This document shows positions 16,210 to 24,005 of a DNA stretch of 64,000 nt, piece by piece. The notes below the pieces were generated by a model. That model was given only the letters and a program-made list of their open reading frames with translations. It did no database searches and was not told the DNA's origin. Positions within the stretch are counted from its first letter, which is position 1; the number at the start of each line of letters is the position of its first letter. The translations under genes were made by a program, and so were the position numbers. The stretch is taken from assembly GCF_011009015.1 (NCBI RefSeq), contig NZ_CP048878.1:4432354-4496353 (forward strand), in the 5' to 3' direction. This DNA comes from Spartinivicinus ruber. GTDB taxonomy: Bacteria > Pseudomonadota > Gammaproteobacteria > Pseudomonadales > Zooshikellaceae.

Positions 16210-16530
16210 TTACTGTAGAAATGATTGCGGGGTAGGCTTTAGCATATTGACTCGTGTCTTCTCACGAATAATCATATCTGCAATTTTGGGACGTATATTA
16301 TTTTTCCAATGATCACTACCATACACTCGGTCATACAGCTGTTGTTTCTCTTCCTTATTTTTATACCTACGCAACCAAATATAACAGTTCTCGTCTTCAG
16401 TATCGATAAAGCTTCCAATTACTAGCATACCTTGAGATAGCTGAAATGGAATAATACACGTTTCCATTATTTTAATGAAGTCGTTTATCATGCCGGGTTG
16501 GATATAATAATATCGAAGTTCATATAACAT
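16210..16530 (-). CDS. NIPSNAP-family protein
   Basis: 106 residues of the NIPSNAP/dimeric alpha-beta barrel type: MLYELRYYYIQPGMINDFIK, then SFIDTEDENCYIWLRRYKNK and the helical YGSDHW segment. Members fold like antibiotic monooxygenase-like dimeric barrels and some bind or modify small ligands. It follows the radical SAM gene by 18 bases in the same direction, and both are AT-rich, so they look like one cassette. Its role is unknown. Confidence 0.8.
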   Translation of the reverse strand: MLYELRYYYIQPGMINDFIKIMETCIIPFQLSQGMLVIGSFIDTEDENCYIWLRRYKNKEEKQQLYDRVYGSDHWKNNIRPKIADMIIREKTRVNMLKPTPQSFLQ

Positions 16531-16548
16531 ATTTATCTTTATTCCTAA

Positions 16549-17895
16549 CTATATAACATTAGAGATGTAGGGGTTATTAACAGGATCAATACCAAATTCT
16601 ATGTCACTTCTGACTCTTTCAGATTCTAGGGCGAGGATTAGCTCAAAAGGATTCAGGTTAATGTAGTCAAGTCTTGGTAGAGGCTTTCCCTTTTTTATTA
16701 AGTCTAACAAGCTACTTGTATCGCTAATAATACCAATAAATTCACTGCTATCTAATTCACAGCCACTTCTGGGGTATGCCCAATAATGAAGTGGAGTACA
16801 TTCACCAAAAGGGTTTATAAATAATTTATGAGCTACCTGGTCTTTTGGTAGACAATATCCTTTTGGAATACTATTGAAGAAGTTGTCACGACCGAGCGAA
16901 CCAGTTAAATTAACCTTAGTAACACCAAATTTTCCATCAGCAATTTCATTTTTAATTATATTCACTATTGTCTCTAGCTGATTAAAGTAAGCATCATTCT
17001 TGTTATCAAAATAATCGCTTTTTATTTCAATGTAATCCATTTCTATATTGGAAATATCACGAACAAGCCTTTCAAGCTCGTGAAAATTAAACTCGCCAGC
17101 CACTGTATTGATACCAAGCTGAGTCTTTGACCCAATTTTATTACGAACTAACACTAGCTCCTTAAGTGTTTCCATCAACTCAGACAAACTAGCTACTTTT
17201 TTGTTTTTTATATGGTCTCCAAAATATGCTTCATTGTAGCTATTACTATCTGATGTGCTTAGACTAACGCGTAAGTTGTCACACTGCAGAGCTAGTTTGC
17301 GATTCTTTTCAATCTTAAGTAGCATACCATTTGTGAATATTGTTGAGTTTATGCCATGCTTTCTGGATAACTGCAAAATCCACTCTATAGTTTTAGGATC
17401 AGTAAAAGGTTCTAGGCCTCCTGAAATTTTAATATTTACCTGTACACCTTCCTCTATCATTTTTCCTAAATCATCAAATATTCTTACAAAGTCCTCATAA
17501 TTCAATTTCTTTTTACCTGGTGTTTTACTTTGAAATCTAAACAGTTCACGATATCCATCTTCATGTATTTTGACGCTTGGACAAAAATGACATCTTGCAG
17601 GACAATATAAGCCTACAAAAAAAACAACAGTGTATATTTTCCTGCCAAAGTGATTATTTACTGTATCAAAATAATCCCTATTATCTGAGCTTTTTAATTC
17701 ATGTTGTAGCTTAGTTGACGATCTAATAAATTTATATATTCGATTAATTTCATATAAGTTTAACGATAAACGCTTCGATACCTCTTCTGCTTTAATGTAA
17801 GGTAACCGCTTTAACAAATTAAAGACTGACCGAATTTTATTGACAGGTATTAAACTGGAATTAAATTGAGGATCTTCTTTTAGCAACATAAACAC
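16549..17895 (-). CDS. Radical SAM protein with N-terminal winged-helix-like region
   Basis: 448 residues (GTG start; an ATG two codons in is equally possible). Residues 18-65 look like a winged helix. The radical SAM domain begins near 88, with the cluster motif C98-x3-C102-x2-C105 (GLYCPARCHFCP), a GG-E motif in KISGGLEPFTDP and an IFTNGM strand. The C-terminal part (about 330-448) has a few cysteines but no SPASM motif. It generates a 5'-deoxyadenosyl radical; the substrate is unknown. Not viperin-like in its cysteine motif. It is inserted between Mor and the middle operon as prophage cargo. Confidence 0.85.
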   Translation of the reverse strand: MFMLLKEDPQFNSSLIPVNKIRSVFNLLKRLPYIKAEEVSKRLSLNLYEINRIYKFIRSSTKLQHELKSSDNRDYFDTVNNHFGRKIYTVVFFVGLYCPARCHFCPSVKIHEDGYRELFRFQSKTPGKKKLNYEDFVRIFDDLGKMIEEGVQVNIKISGGLEPFTDPKTIEWILQLSRKHGINSTIFTNGMLLKIEKNRKLALQCDNLRVSLSTSDSNSYNEAYFGDHIKNKKVASLSELMETLKELVLVRNKIGSKTQLGINTVAGEFNFHELERLVRDISNIEMDYIEIKSDYFDNKNDAYFNQLETIVNIIKNEIADGKFGVTKVNLTGSLGRDNFFNSIPKGYCLPKDQVAHKLFINPFGECTPLHYWAYPRSGCELDSSEFIGIISDTSSLLDLIKKGKPLPRLDYINLNPFELILALESERVRSDIEFGIDPVNNPYISNVI

Positions 17896-17927
17896 TATCC
17901 AACATCCATGAAAAACAATATTTCTTT

Positions 17928-17957
17928 AGTCTAAGTGGATATCACAGGTTATCTCAA
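17928..17957 (-). promoter_or_regulatory. Possible promoter for radical SAM cassette
   Basis: On the minus strand TTGAGA (17957-17952), 18 bases, TAGACT (17933-17928), about 35 bases before the gene. Plausible, not strong. Confidence 0.4.
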
Positions 17958-18049
17958 TTTAATTAGATATTACACTCATTAATATAAAATGGAGCTTAAG
18001 TACCTATCAAAGAAAGTTTTTTAAATACCAAAATAGTACTATTTAGTAA

Positions 18050-18424
18050 CTAATTACTTGTAGAAATTTTTATCTTTCTTCCTCTGCAACCTATAATGTT
18101 AAACACCTGCCTTCTTGATAATGCATATTTTAATGCAACTAAGTCAGCTCTTGAGACACCTGTGCTAGGTTTTGTATTGATATACTCTTTCCTAATTAAC
18201 TGATTTCTGAGTTCTTTAAATTCGTTTTTCGTTGGAAAATGAATTGTTTGCCCACTGAGACGTGCTGCAATTTTATTAGCCGCCTCATGACCAACAGCAA
18301 GGGTGATCAGATGACCCTTACCTATAACTCGGGGGATGTATAACCTAGCCCCTCCAAGGCACTGACCTAACTTGATAGCTGCTTGTTCTCCAATAGTTTC
18401 GGTTAGCTCGTTCATGATTGACAT
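18050..18424 (-). CDS. Mor/C-family transcription activator
   Basis: Starting at the ATG at 18424, preceded by AGAGGA, gives 124 residues. LGGARLYIPRV, GHEAANKIAARLSGQTIHFP and a C-terminal HTH (GVSRADLVALKYALSRRQVF) match the Mu Mor/C family, activators of middle or late phage promoters. Such a protein is unexpected in a phage that also carries a Q-like antiterminator. It may drive another set of genes or the neighbouring cassette. Confidence 0.85.
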   Translation of the reverse strand: MSIMNELTETIGEQAAIKLGQCLGGARLYIPRVIGKGHLITLAVGHEAANKIAARLSGQTIHFPTKNEFKELRNQLIRKEYINTKPSTGVSRADLVALKYALSRRQVFNIIGCRGRKIKISTSN

Positions 18425-18573
18425 GATGTATATCCTCTTTGGATCGATATAAAGCACTAAGTGTGAACTTCTTTAATTGGCTAGGGTCATACTGATTACA
18501 CGGTAGCCCCCGTGTGCATTGCTTCGTTTTACCTACTACTCCCTAAACCTGCGTTGACGAAGCAGTGCTTTTT

Positions 18574-19290
18574 TTAATTCCTACCCAACATGCGATATAT
18601 TTCGCTCATTGCGTCCTTTGGATTATTTAATTGATCCAACCCTTTTTCTTGTAACTGTTTTTTCTGCTGATCATCGTGGTAAGCCTTGTTTCGCTCAGCA
18701 ATGGTCTTTTGTACTTGGCCAGGTAACGCTTTGGGTATATCACTGATGGGCTCGCCCTTGAGTATTTTCTTGGTGATAATGTCGTAGTTTCTCGTGAAGA
18801 CAGGCAGTATGTGTTTTTCTGCCATAGACTTTAATTCAAAGAAACCCGTTTGTTTTGCTGCTTCGTATACGGCTTGGTGTGACCATTTCGCTTTTAGTGG
18901 TTCGTGGCTATGCCTGCACGCTTCACGGTAAGCAATTTCAACCTCGGGCAATCCCAGCTCTTCAAGCTTTGGTTGGCAAAACTTAATGAATTCTGAGGGC
19001 GTAGGGACAAATGCTTTTCCCTGGTTACGCACGTTTTTGAGGCCATAGTAAATTTGAAAGTCAGTGTTAATGCCATTCTCGATAAACGCTTTTAACCATT
19101 CTTGTTTAGCTAGGTTAAGCGACTCATTATCTGGGTATGCATGACTCCAAGCCGGGCAACAACCTTTGAGCTTTTGAAAAACATCGTTAATTAGCTTAAC
19201 CGCTATTTTTTTATCATCAGCTGTTAATTTTGGCTGAGGTGGCAACTGACCAGGTTTCAGGTTTTGTGTAATTTCGTTGATGCGTTTCAT
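18574..19290 (-). CDS. P: Replication protein P-like (helicase loader)
   Basis: 238 residues of the lambda P family: DVFQKLKGCCPAWSHAYPDN and NLAKQEWLKAFIENGINTDF in the N-terminal half, YFVPTPSEF-like PTPSEFIKFC in the middle. P-type proteins bring the host DnaB helicase to the origin through the initiator O. The start overlaps the stop of the upstream O-like gene (ATGA), so they form a coupled pair. Confidence 0.85.
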   Translation of the reverse strand: MKRINEITQNLKPGQLPPQPKLTADDKKIAVKLINDVFQKLKGCCPAWSHAYPDNESLNLAKQEWLKAFIENGINTDFQIYYGLKNVRNQGKAFVPTPSEFIKFCQPKLEELGLPEVEIAYREACRHSHEPLKAKWSHQAVYEAAKQTGFFELKSMAEKHILPVFTRNYDIITKKILKGEPISDIPKALPGQVQKTIAERNKAYHDDQQKKQLQEKGLDQLNNPKDAMSEIYRMLGRN

Positions 19291-20156
19291 TTGAAAACCT
19301 CCATATCGTCTGCCCAGGTTTCATCATCAAGGTCAACGGGTTTCTTAGTTGATTTACTGGCAAGGTTTTTGGTTTCTTGCTCGATGTTTTGCACTTGCTG
19401 CTGAGTTTTCTTTTCCAACGCCTGGTTAAGTTGCTGCTGCCGTTTCTGTTGGCTTTGGTAGTAAGGCCATTGGCTGATCAGGTGTTTGATAAACTTGGCT
19501 GTCCATGATGGGTGGACGACATGTGTTCGATCAAGCCAGTAGGTTTTAAATTCTTCAAGACTCAAGGTTGCAAAAGCGGGATCAATGCCTGCCAGCATTA
19601 AACTCGCTTTAACTCGTTGCCAGTCAGGTTGCCAATCCGCAGTCATGGGATTGCCTTGGGTTTTTACTGGGGTTTCGTATTTTTTTTGAAAAATATCGGG
19701 CTCTGAATTTTTGACCTCGCGCGCGGTTGTTGTAATTGTGTTTGATGATTCTAATGATGATTCTAGGGGTACCACAGCTGTGATACCCTCCCCCTTACAG
19801 AGCTCTGATACCCCTTCTGTTATAGGGGTATCAGATTTTACCCCCTTATTTTTCTGGGGTTCCTCGGTTAGTGGCTCTTTAATGGTTGCACCGATATGCA
19901 AGAAAAAACCATTCGTGCTGGTGGCGCCATTTGCACGCGTTCTTTGTTGTTTAGTAATTAAATTTAATTCTTCTAATGATTTTAAGTGTCGTCTAACTGT
20001 CTGCTTGGACATTGAGGATTTATTGGCAATTGTATCCATTGACGGCCAGCAGTAGCCTTGGTCATTCGCATTATCAGCCAATGACAATAAAACGATTTTT
20101 TTATAAGGGTCTAGTTTCGAAAGGGTAAATACCCAAGACATCGCTTGAATACTCAT
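19287..20156 (-). CDS. O: Replication initiator O-like (winged helix plus DnaT-like domain)
   Basis: 289 residues. Residues 1-90 are a winged-helix domain (DNANDQGYCWPSMDTIANKS, SMSKQTVRRHLKSLEELNLI), as in phage O-type initiators and helix-turn-helix replication proteins. Residues 175-240 resemble a DnaT-like domain (DWQRVKASLMLAGIDPAFAT, WTAKFIKHLISQWPYYQ). A Gln/Lys-rich tail follows. It would bind the origin and recruit P and DnaB. GAGGGT precedes the start, which also overlaps a 19-codon leader frame. Confidence 0.82.
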   Translation of the reverse strand: MSIQAMSWVFTLSKLDPYKKIVLLSLADNANDQGYCWPSMDTIANKSSMSKQTVRRHLKSLEELNLITKQQRTRANGATSTNGFFLHIGATIKEPLTEEPQKNKGVKSDTPITEGVSELCKGEGITAVVPLESSLESSNTITTTAREVKNSEPDIFQKKYETPVKTQGNPMTADWQPDWQRVKASLMLAGIDPAFATLSLEEFKTYWLDRTHVVHPSWTAKFIKHLISQWPYYQSQQKRQQQLNQALEKKTQQQVQNIEQETKNLASKSTKKPVDLDDETWADDMEVFK

Positions 20157-20212
20157 AAATAACCCTCTTGAAACACTGAATTGATGTTGATTTTTTCGAC
20201 AGTTTTCTGCAT
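20153..20212 (-). CDS. Possible 19-codon leader peptide overlapping O start
   Basis: A short frame (MQKTVEKININSVFQEGYL) ends in TGA overlapping the ATG of the O-like gene. AAAGGA lies ten bases before its ATG. It could couple or tune translation of O. It may also be chance. Confidence 0.3.
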   Translation of the reverse strand: MQKTVEKININSVFQEGYL

Positions 20213-20235
20213 AATATCTACATCCTTTTGTTGTT

Positions 20236-20275
20236 AAAAAAACTGCTTCGCTTTGACGGGTAAAGCAGTTTTTTT
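20236..20275. terminator. Bidirectional terminator in the immunity region
   Basis: AACTGCTT and AAGCAGTT form a stem with A-run on the left and T-run on the right, so it can work on both strands. It separates the O operon from upstream minus-strand transcription, as an early terminator would. Confidence 0.65.
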
Positions 20276-20403
20276 ATGCCTAAAATTTATCCCCGCCAAT
20301 CTACAGCTAAGAAAATCAGCGCGTAAAAATACCCTGCCAGCAAAAACAATTTATTTGCTAGCCACTAATTGAGCGTTAAACCCAATAATTGATAACGGTT
20401 AAG

Positions 20404-20454
20404 TTACCCAGACTGAGACTTTGGATTAATGCATTGTGGTTTTACTACTTCCAT
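20404..20454 (-). CDS. Possible 16-residue peptide with strong ribosome site
   Basis: MEVVKPQCINPKSQSG, preceded by AAAGGAG with seven-base spacing. It lies at the start of the leftward early transcript, before the bidirectional terminator, where a leader peptide or small regulator could sit. The good ribosome site is the only support. Confidence 0.3.
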   Translation of the reverse strand: MEVVKPQCINPKSQSG

Positions 20455-20508
20455 ATCAGCGCTCCTTTATATTGGATACTGTACAAGTAGACAGACCTTT
20501 TAGTTTCA

Positions 20509-20537
20509 ATGACAACCAAACAGAAACTCGGTATAGT
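20509..20537 (+). promoter_or_regulatory. Plus-strand promoter for short RNA
   Basis: ATGACA (20509-20514), 17 bases, TATAGT (20532-20537): five of six consensus matches in each box. The same design (GTGACA-17-TATAGT) occurs at 63635-63663 in prophage B. Confidence 0.7.
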
Positions 20538-20543
20538 TTTTAC

Positions 20544-20692
20544 ACAACATGAGCGCTAGAACTACGAGAGCTGGGTCTAACACTCACCCCCAAACTTTGG
20601 CGTAAGGGTACCTCTCAAGCACTAGTGTTAGTGTTGATAAGGGTTTATTATGAGGCCGGGCTTCCTATATGAGAGGTCCGGCTTTTTTATTT
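20544..20692 (+). ncRNA. Putative prophage regulatory RNA before the repressor
   Basis: From the predicted start to the terminator there is no credible coding frame. CTAACACT and AGTGTTAG pair around a central region. A final GC hairpin (GCCGG/CCGGC) followed by T6 at 20653-20692 ends the RNA. The segment TACCTCTC, complementary to a Shine-Dalgarno-like GAGAGG, also occurs in the matching RNA of prophage B. It may be an antisense regulator in the style of C4 RNA, but that family could not be confirmed by eye. Confidence 0.5.
20653..20692 (+). terminator. Terminator of the short RNA
   Basis: GCCGG...CCGGC stem with internal pairing (CTTCCT/GAGAGG region), then six T. The prophage B counterpart is at 63751-63780. 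Confidence 0.7.
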
Positions 20693-20731
20693 ATGAGTTG
20701 AATAGTATTAATAGCGTTTTAAGTTGTCAAT

Positions 20732-20741
20732 AACAATTGTT
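20732..20741. promoter_or_regulatory. Possible repressor operator (palindrome AACAATTGTT)
   Basis: A perfect ten-base palindrome about 50 bases before the repressor start, next to a half-like TTGTCAA. Position fits autoregulation. Confidence 0.35.
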
Positions 20742-20788
20742 TTAGAATACTTAAACTAATTTCTGTTACAGTTTGGTTACCTGTAAAT

Positions 20789-21490
20789 ATGACTGAAAAG
20801 AATAGCGAGCTTAAAGATAGAATCCGAGTATCTAGACAAGCTCTTGGCTTTTCCCAGCAAGAAGTAGCCGATAAGTTAGGAGTAACTAAGTCGGCTGTAG
20901 GTGCTTGGGAGCAAGGTAGGAATGATCCTTCAAAGCTTGTTATGAAAGAGTTGGCTAATATTCTTGATACCCCTTTAGAGTGGCTAGAGTCTGATGAAAC
21001 TTATATTACTGATGACTGGATTGAGACAGGATTTGAAAAGAATAGTGAGTTTAAAGATCGACTAAAGGTTGTACGAAAGTTTCGAAAACTTACTCAAAAG
21101 GAGCTGGCTGAACAGTTACACATTACCCCGGCTGCCGTTGCGGCATGGGAAACTGGCCGCAGTAGACCTAATGAGGTAATAATTAAAAGGGTTAGTGAAA
21201 TTTTTGATTGCCCATACAAATGGCTATCCTCTGATGAGGTTGCTCTTGGCAAGAAGTGGAAGGCAGGTATAAACGAAGATAGCTCATCACCACCTAATAT
21301 TGTCGAAGATTCCGCTTCTAAAACATACGGGCAAAAAGCTGTTGCAGATGAAGCAGGCTTTGTTGAAGAAATTAGTAAGCTATCAATAAGAATGACCAAG
21401 CTAGCATTTGAAAAACGCGTTACAGCAAGTGATATCCAGATGTTGAAAGCTTTCCTTGATGTTATTGAAAATAGGCAAGATAAAAAATAA
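20789..21490 (+). CDS. XRE-type repressor with two tandem HTH domains
   Basis: 233 residues. Two complete XRE helix-turn-helix domains occur in series: residues 6-70 (KDRIRVSRQALGFSQQEVAD, WEQGRNDPSK) and 83-150 (KDRLKVVRKFRKLTQKELAE, WETGRSRPNE). Both are followed by a PLEWLESDE/PYKWLSSDE motif, so it arose by internal duplication. There is no LexA/CI-type peptidase domain in the C-terminal 80 residues. It is divergent from the replication operon, as a CI-like lysogeny repressor would be. The B gene starting at 63887 begins with the same NKKSELKDRIR-type sequence. Confidence 0.82.
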   Translation: MTEKNSELKDRIRVSRQALGFSQQEVADKLGVTKSAVGAWEQGRNDPSKLVMKELANILDTPLEWLESDETYITDDWIETGFEKNSEFKDRLKVVRKFRKLTQKELAEQLHITPAAVAAWETGRSRPNEVIIKRVSEIFDCPYKWLSSDEVALGKKWKAGINEDSSSPPNIVEDSASKTYGQKAVADEAGFVEEISKLSIRMTKLAFEKRVTASDIQMLKAFLDVIENRQDKK

Positions 21491-21649
21491 CTACCTACCG
21501 CTATCTTCCTGTTCCTTTCTGAACCTCCTTGAATTTCATACAAATAGATTTTATCTATTGTTTTTTTCTTTACAATAACCAAAATAAACTTCAAATCTAC
21601 TCAAATTTAACAAATTATTATATGGTTACTTTAGTGTTTTGGTATAGCT

Positions 21650-22090
21650 ATGGACAGCACAATAACTTCAGATGGACACTGGCAAGCTCACTTGGACAAC
21701 CCATATTTAGCGCCACGTGAGACTGAATACTGCTTAGGTTTACTATCCGGCAAGACTGATAAAGTCATTGCTCGTGAGCAGGGTGTAGAGCCCAACTCAG
21801 TGAGCAGCAGAATAAAAAACGTACATTACAAGCTTAAAACTGCTAATCGAGCGCATTTAGTGGCCGAGTTAATACGGCTGAAGATTGTCACCCTTAATGT
21901 TTCGCCAGTGGTGATGATGTTGTTATCTGCATTTGTCGTTAATAGTGTGCCGATGGTGGTGAATGATAACCCTGATAAACCCAGGCAAGTCCGCATAGTA
22001 CAACGGACTGGAAGACGGCTGGAGTATTTACCGTTAGATAACTCAAAAGGAGACGAGCTATGTATGAAAACGCAAATGTATATCAGCTAA
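21650..22090 (+). CDS. LuxR-type HTH protein with membrane anchor
   Basis: 146 residues. Residues 18-75 are a LuxR/GerE DNA-binding domain (LAPRETEYCLGLLSGKTDKV, EPNSVSSRIKNVHYKL). A hydrophobic segment (about 82-100) and a short basic tail follow. No receiver or ligand domain is present. The following RdgC-like gene starts inside its end. It could be a membrane-tethered regulator of the early operon. No good ribosome site precedes the ATG. Confidence 0.7.
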   Translation: MDSTITSDGHWQAHLDNPYLAPRETEYCLGLLSGKTDKVIAREQGVEPNSVSSRIKNVHYKLKTANRAHLVAELIRLKIVTLNVSPVVMMLLSAFVVNSVPMVVNDNPDKPRQVRIVQRTGRRLEYLPLDNSKGDELCMKTQMYIS

Positions 22091-22566
22091 ATGCTAATGC
22101 TGATTATGTTGTTGAGCAGTTATTAGGTGGGGTTAGAGATGCTGAGTTTACCCCTTGTAGTAAATATCAAGAATTAAGTTATGGTTTTGTACCGGTTAAA
22201 AAAGGTAGTTATCTGGAGACACGAAAAAAATTAGCCGTATTCAAAGTTAAATTAGAGAAAAAGGTATTATCACCTACGGTTTTAAGACAGCGTGTCATTG
22301 AAGCTGTTGAAGACCATAAAGACCTTACGGGAGAACGTTTGACTAAACAGCAAATTGAATGTGTATGGAAAGAAATTAGAACCGGGCTGATTCCTCAGGC
22401 ACCCAAAATAACAACAGTGGTTGAGGTTTATATTGATACGGAGCGAGGCTGCTTAGTCGTTAACAATCAAGATATCGATTTAAATAAGTTATTTCTACAG
22501 TTATTTACACAAATAGTTAGCAGTGGCAAAACTGCCATAATGCTAAACCACATGGTGGCTGCATGA
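22060..22566 (+). CDS. RdgC-like protein, N-terminal half only
   Basis: 168 residues, against about 300 for host RdgC. The sequence follows the RdgC N-terminus: YENANVYQLNANAD, EFTPCSKYQELSYGFVPV, ATYLETRKKLAVFKVKLEKK-like segment, VLRQRVIEAVEDHKDLTGER and VEVYIDTERGCLVVNN. RdgC is a ring-shaped DNA-binding protein that limits RecA. The short version may modulate recombination at phage DNA. AAAGGAG precedes the ATG, supporting this start. It overlaps the next gene by ATGA. Confidence 0.75.
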   Translation: MYENANVYQLNANADYVVEQLLGGVRDAEFTPCSKYQELSYGFVPVKKGSYLETRKKLAVFKVKLEKKVLSPTVLRQRVIEAVEDHKDLTGERLTKQQIECVWKEIRTGLIPQAPKITTVVEVYIDTERGCLVVNNQDIDLNKLFLQLFTQIVSSGKTAIMLNHMVAA

Positions 22567-22769
22567 CTATGGCTACTCGATTACCTAAGAATGAAATAGT
22601 TATTAACCAGCAACAAAGAAGGAGAAAAACAGAAGCCGATTTGCTATGGGATAAAATAACCGAAAAATATCAAGCTGATTTAGCTATTCATAAAAGTCTG
22701 CGCTGTCGAATGCGGTATGTGCTTGATAAAACCCGGCATAAGTTATTTGTAGAACCAGCAACTTTTTAA
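22563..22769 (+). CDS. Small basic protein, unrecognised
   Basis: 68 residues, rich in Lys/Arg (NQQQRRRKTEADLLWDKITE). Its ATG overlaps the stop of the RdgC-like gene, so the two are translated together and may act together. No family recognised. Confidence 0.6.
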   Translation: MTMATRLPKNEIVINQQQRRRKTEADLLWDKITEKYQADLAIHKSLRCRMRYVLDKTRHKLFVEPATF

Positions 22770-22844
22770 ACTAAATAAATAATAGTTATTAAATGCTCAA
22801 TTTTGAGCCACGGCACCTTATTGCCTGAAGAAAGGAGATAATTA

Positions 22845-23339
22845 ATGAATACCCAAACCATCATCAATGAACTTAAAGAGAAGGCTAGAGGTAGTTGGGA
22901 AGGAAAAGTCGGTGAAGACAGAGCAGTTAAACTTGAGTCCTTTTTGAATAAAATGCTTACCGAATACTCAGAAAAACTTGGCTACTCCGAGTACGAAATT
23001 ATCTCTGCTATCGAAAAAACCAGAAATTATTCAGCCATTAACTATTATCAAGAGTCAAACTTTCCCAGTCTAGAAGGTGTTGATGTATATGAAACACTAA
23101 AAGACTTGAAAGCTGCAATAAAAACAGTCGCTTTCAAGTGCCCTGCATGCAATGGTATTTCAACTAATCCTTATGAGTGTAATTCTGGTGTGAAGTCAAA
23201 AGAAGGTAAAGCGTGTGACTGGAAGTCTTATGGCTTATTTAGAACATTAGGGGAAGGCTATCGATTTACTATCAAAGAAAGCTTTTTAGAAAAACCAAGA
23301 ATTGACGAAATATTTATGCCAGTTGACCTCATTAAGTAG
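22845..23339 (+). CDS. Unrecognised early protein with zinc-ribbon-like cysteines
   Basis: 164 residues. The first 90 are helical (RAVKLESFLNKMLTEYSEKL). CPACNG (about 113-118), then C-x6-C-type cysteines around NPYECNSG and KACDW, suggest a zinc ribbon. A strong ribosome site (AAAGGAGAT) precedes the ATG. It may bind nucleic acid. Part of the plus-strand early operon. Confidence 0.6.
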   Translation: MNTQTIINELKEKARGSWEGKVGEDRAVKLESFLNKMLTEYSEKLGYSEYEIISAIEKTRNYSAINYYQESNFPSLEGVDVYETLKDLKAAIKTVAFKCPACNGISTNPYECNSGVKSKEGKACDWKSYGLFRTLGEGYRFTIKESFLEKPRIDEIFMPVDLIK

Positions 23340-23368
23340 CTAATACTATCTATTATGGAGAAATTGAC

Positions 23369-23584
23369 ATGGAAATCAATCGAATGGAGTTAACTAAAAA
23401 GAATTTAAAGCTATACGAGAAAGCCAAACAATATATTGAGTATTACACCCTCGCTAAAAATAGAAAACCAAGACAATTACATATTACTAAAGAGCAGTTG
23501 GAAGCCTTTAAAACGAACTTAATTAAATACAATTGCAAGCCGCCGTATACCATTAATGGCGTGCGGCTTATACCCTTAAACTAA
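23369..23584 (+). CDS. Small early protein, paralogue of the next gene
   Basis: 71 residues. Its sequence around YIEYYTLAKNRKPRQLHITK, then EAFKTN and PPYTINGVRL, lines up with the C-terminal half of the following protein (YIQVFEANKGRKPHFIWLTH, PPKNFRGVMY). So the two arose by duplication. GGAG precedes the ATG. Function unknown. Confidence 0.6.
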   Translation: MEINRMELTKKNLKLYEKAKQYIEYYTLAKNRKPRQLHITKEQLEAFKTNLIKYNCKPPYTINGVRLIPLN

Positions 23585-23601
23585 GGAAGACGCCGATAAC
23601 C

Positions 23602-24003
23602 ATGATCAATAACGAACTGGACTTACAACCATGGAAACCACGCACCAGGGTGTTTAATTATCGTCGTATTGATGCTAATAGTAATGAAATAGGCGTCACT
23701 GAGTTTATTCTTGATCAGTCTGCAGGTATCGCTAACCAGGCAATAGCTAAAATGGTTGCCTCAAATAAATTAAAAAATAATGACTTTGATGCTGAAAAAT
23801 TGAGTAAAGATAACCAAAAGCTAGTTAATAAAATTTACCAATACATTCAAGTTTTTGAGGCGAATAAAGGTCGTAAGCCACACTTTATTTGGCTTACTCA
23901 CGACCAGATAAGAAGTATAAAAAGTGATTGCAGAAAAGCTGGAATCTCACCCCCTAAAAATTTCCGAGGGGTAATGTACACGCACTATTTAGGAGCTGTT
24001 TAA
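23602..24003 (+). CDS. Unrecognised early protein, paralogue of the previous gene
   Basis: 133 residues. An N-terminal strand-rich part (LQPWKPRTRVFNYRRIDANS) precedes a conserved C-terminal module of about 55 residues shared with 23369-23584. AAGGAAG lies before the start. Sits just before the CsrA-like gene with two bases between them. Function unknown. Confidence 0.6.
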   Translation: MINNELDLQPWKPRTRVFNYRRIDANSNEIGVTEFILDQSAGIANQAIAKMVASNKLKNNDFDAEKLSKDNQKLVNKIYQYIQVFEANKGRKPHFIWLTHDQIRSIKSDCRKAGISPPKNFRGVMYTHYLGAV

Positions 24004-24005
24004 TT

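Noticed and set aside
16549-17895. Prokaryotic viperin
   Set aside because: The cysteine motif and surrounding residues differ from viperins, and the protein is longer with an extra N-terminal winged-helix-like part.
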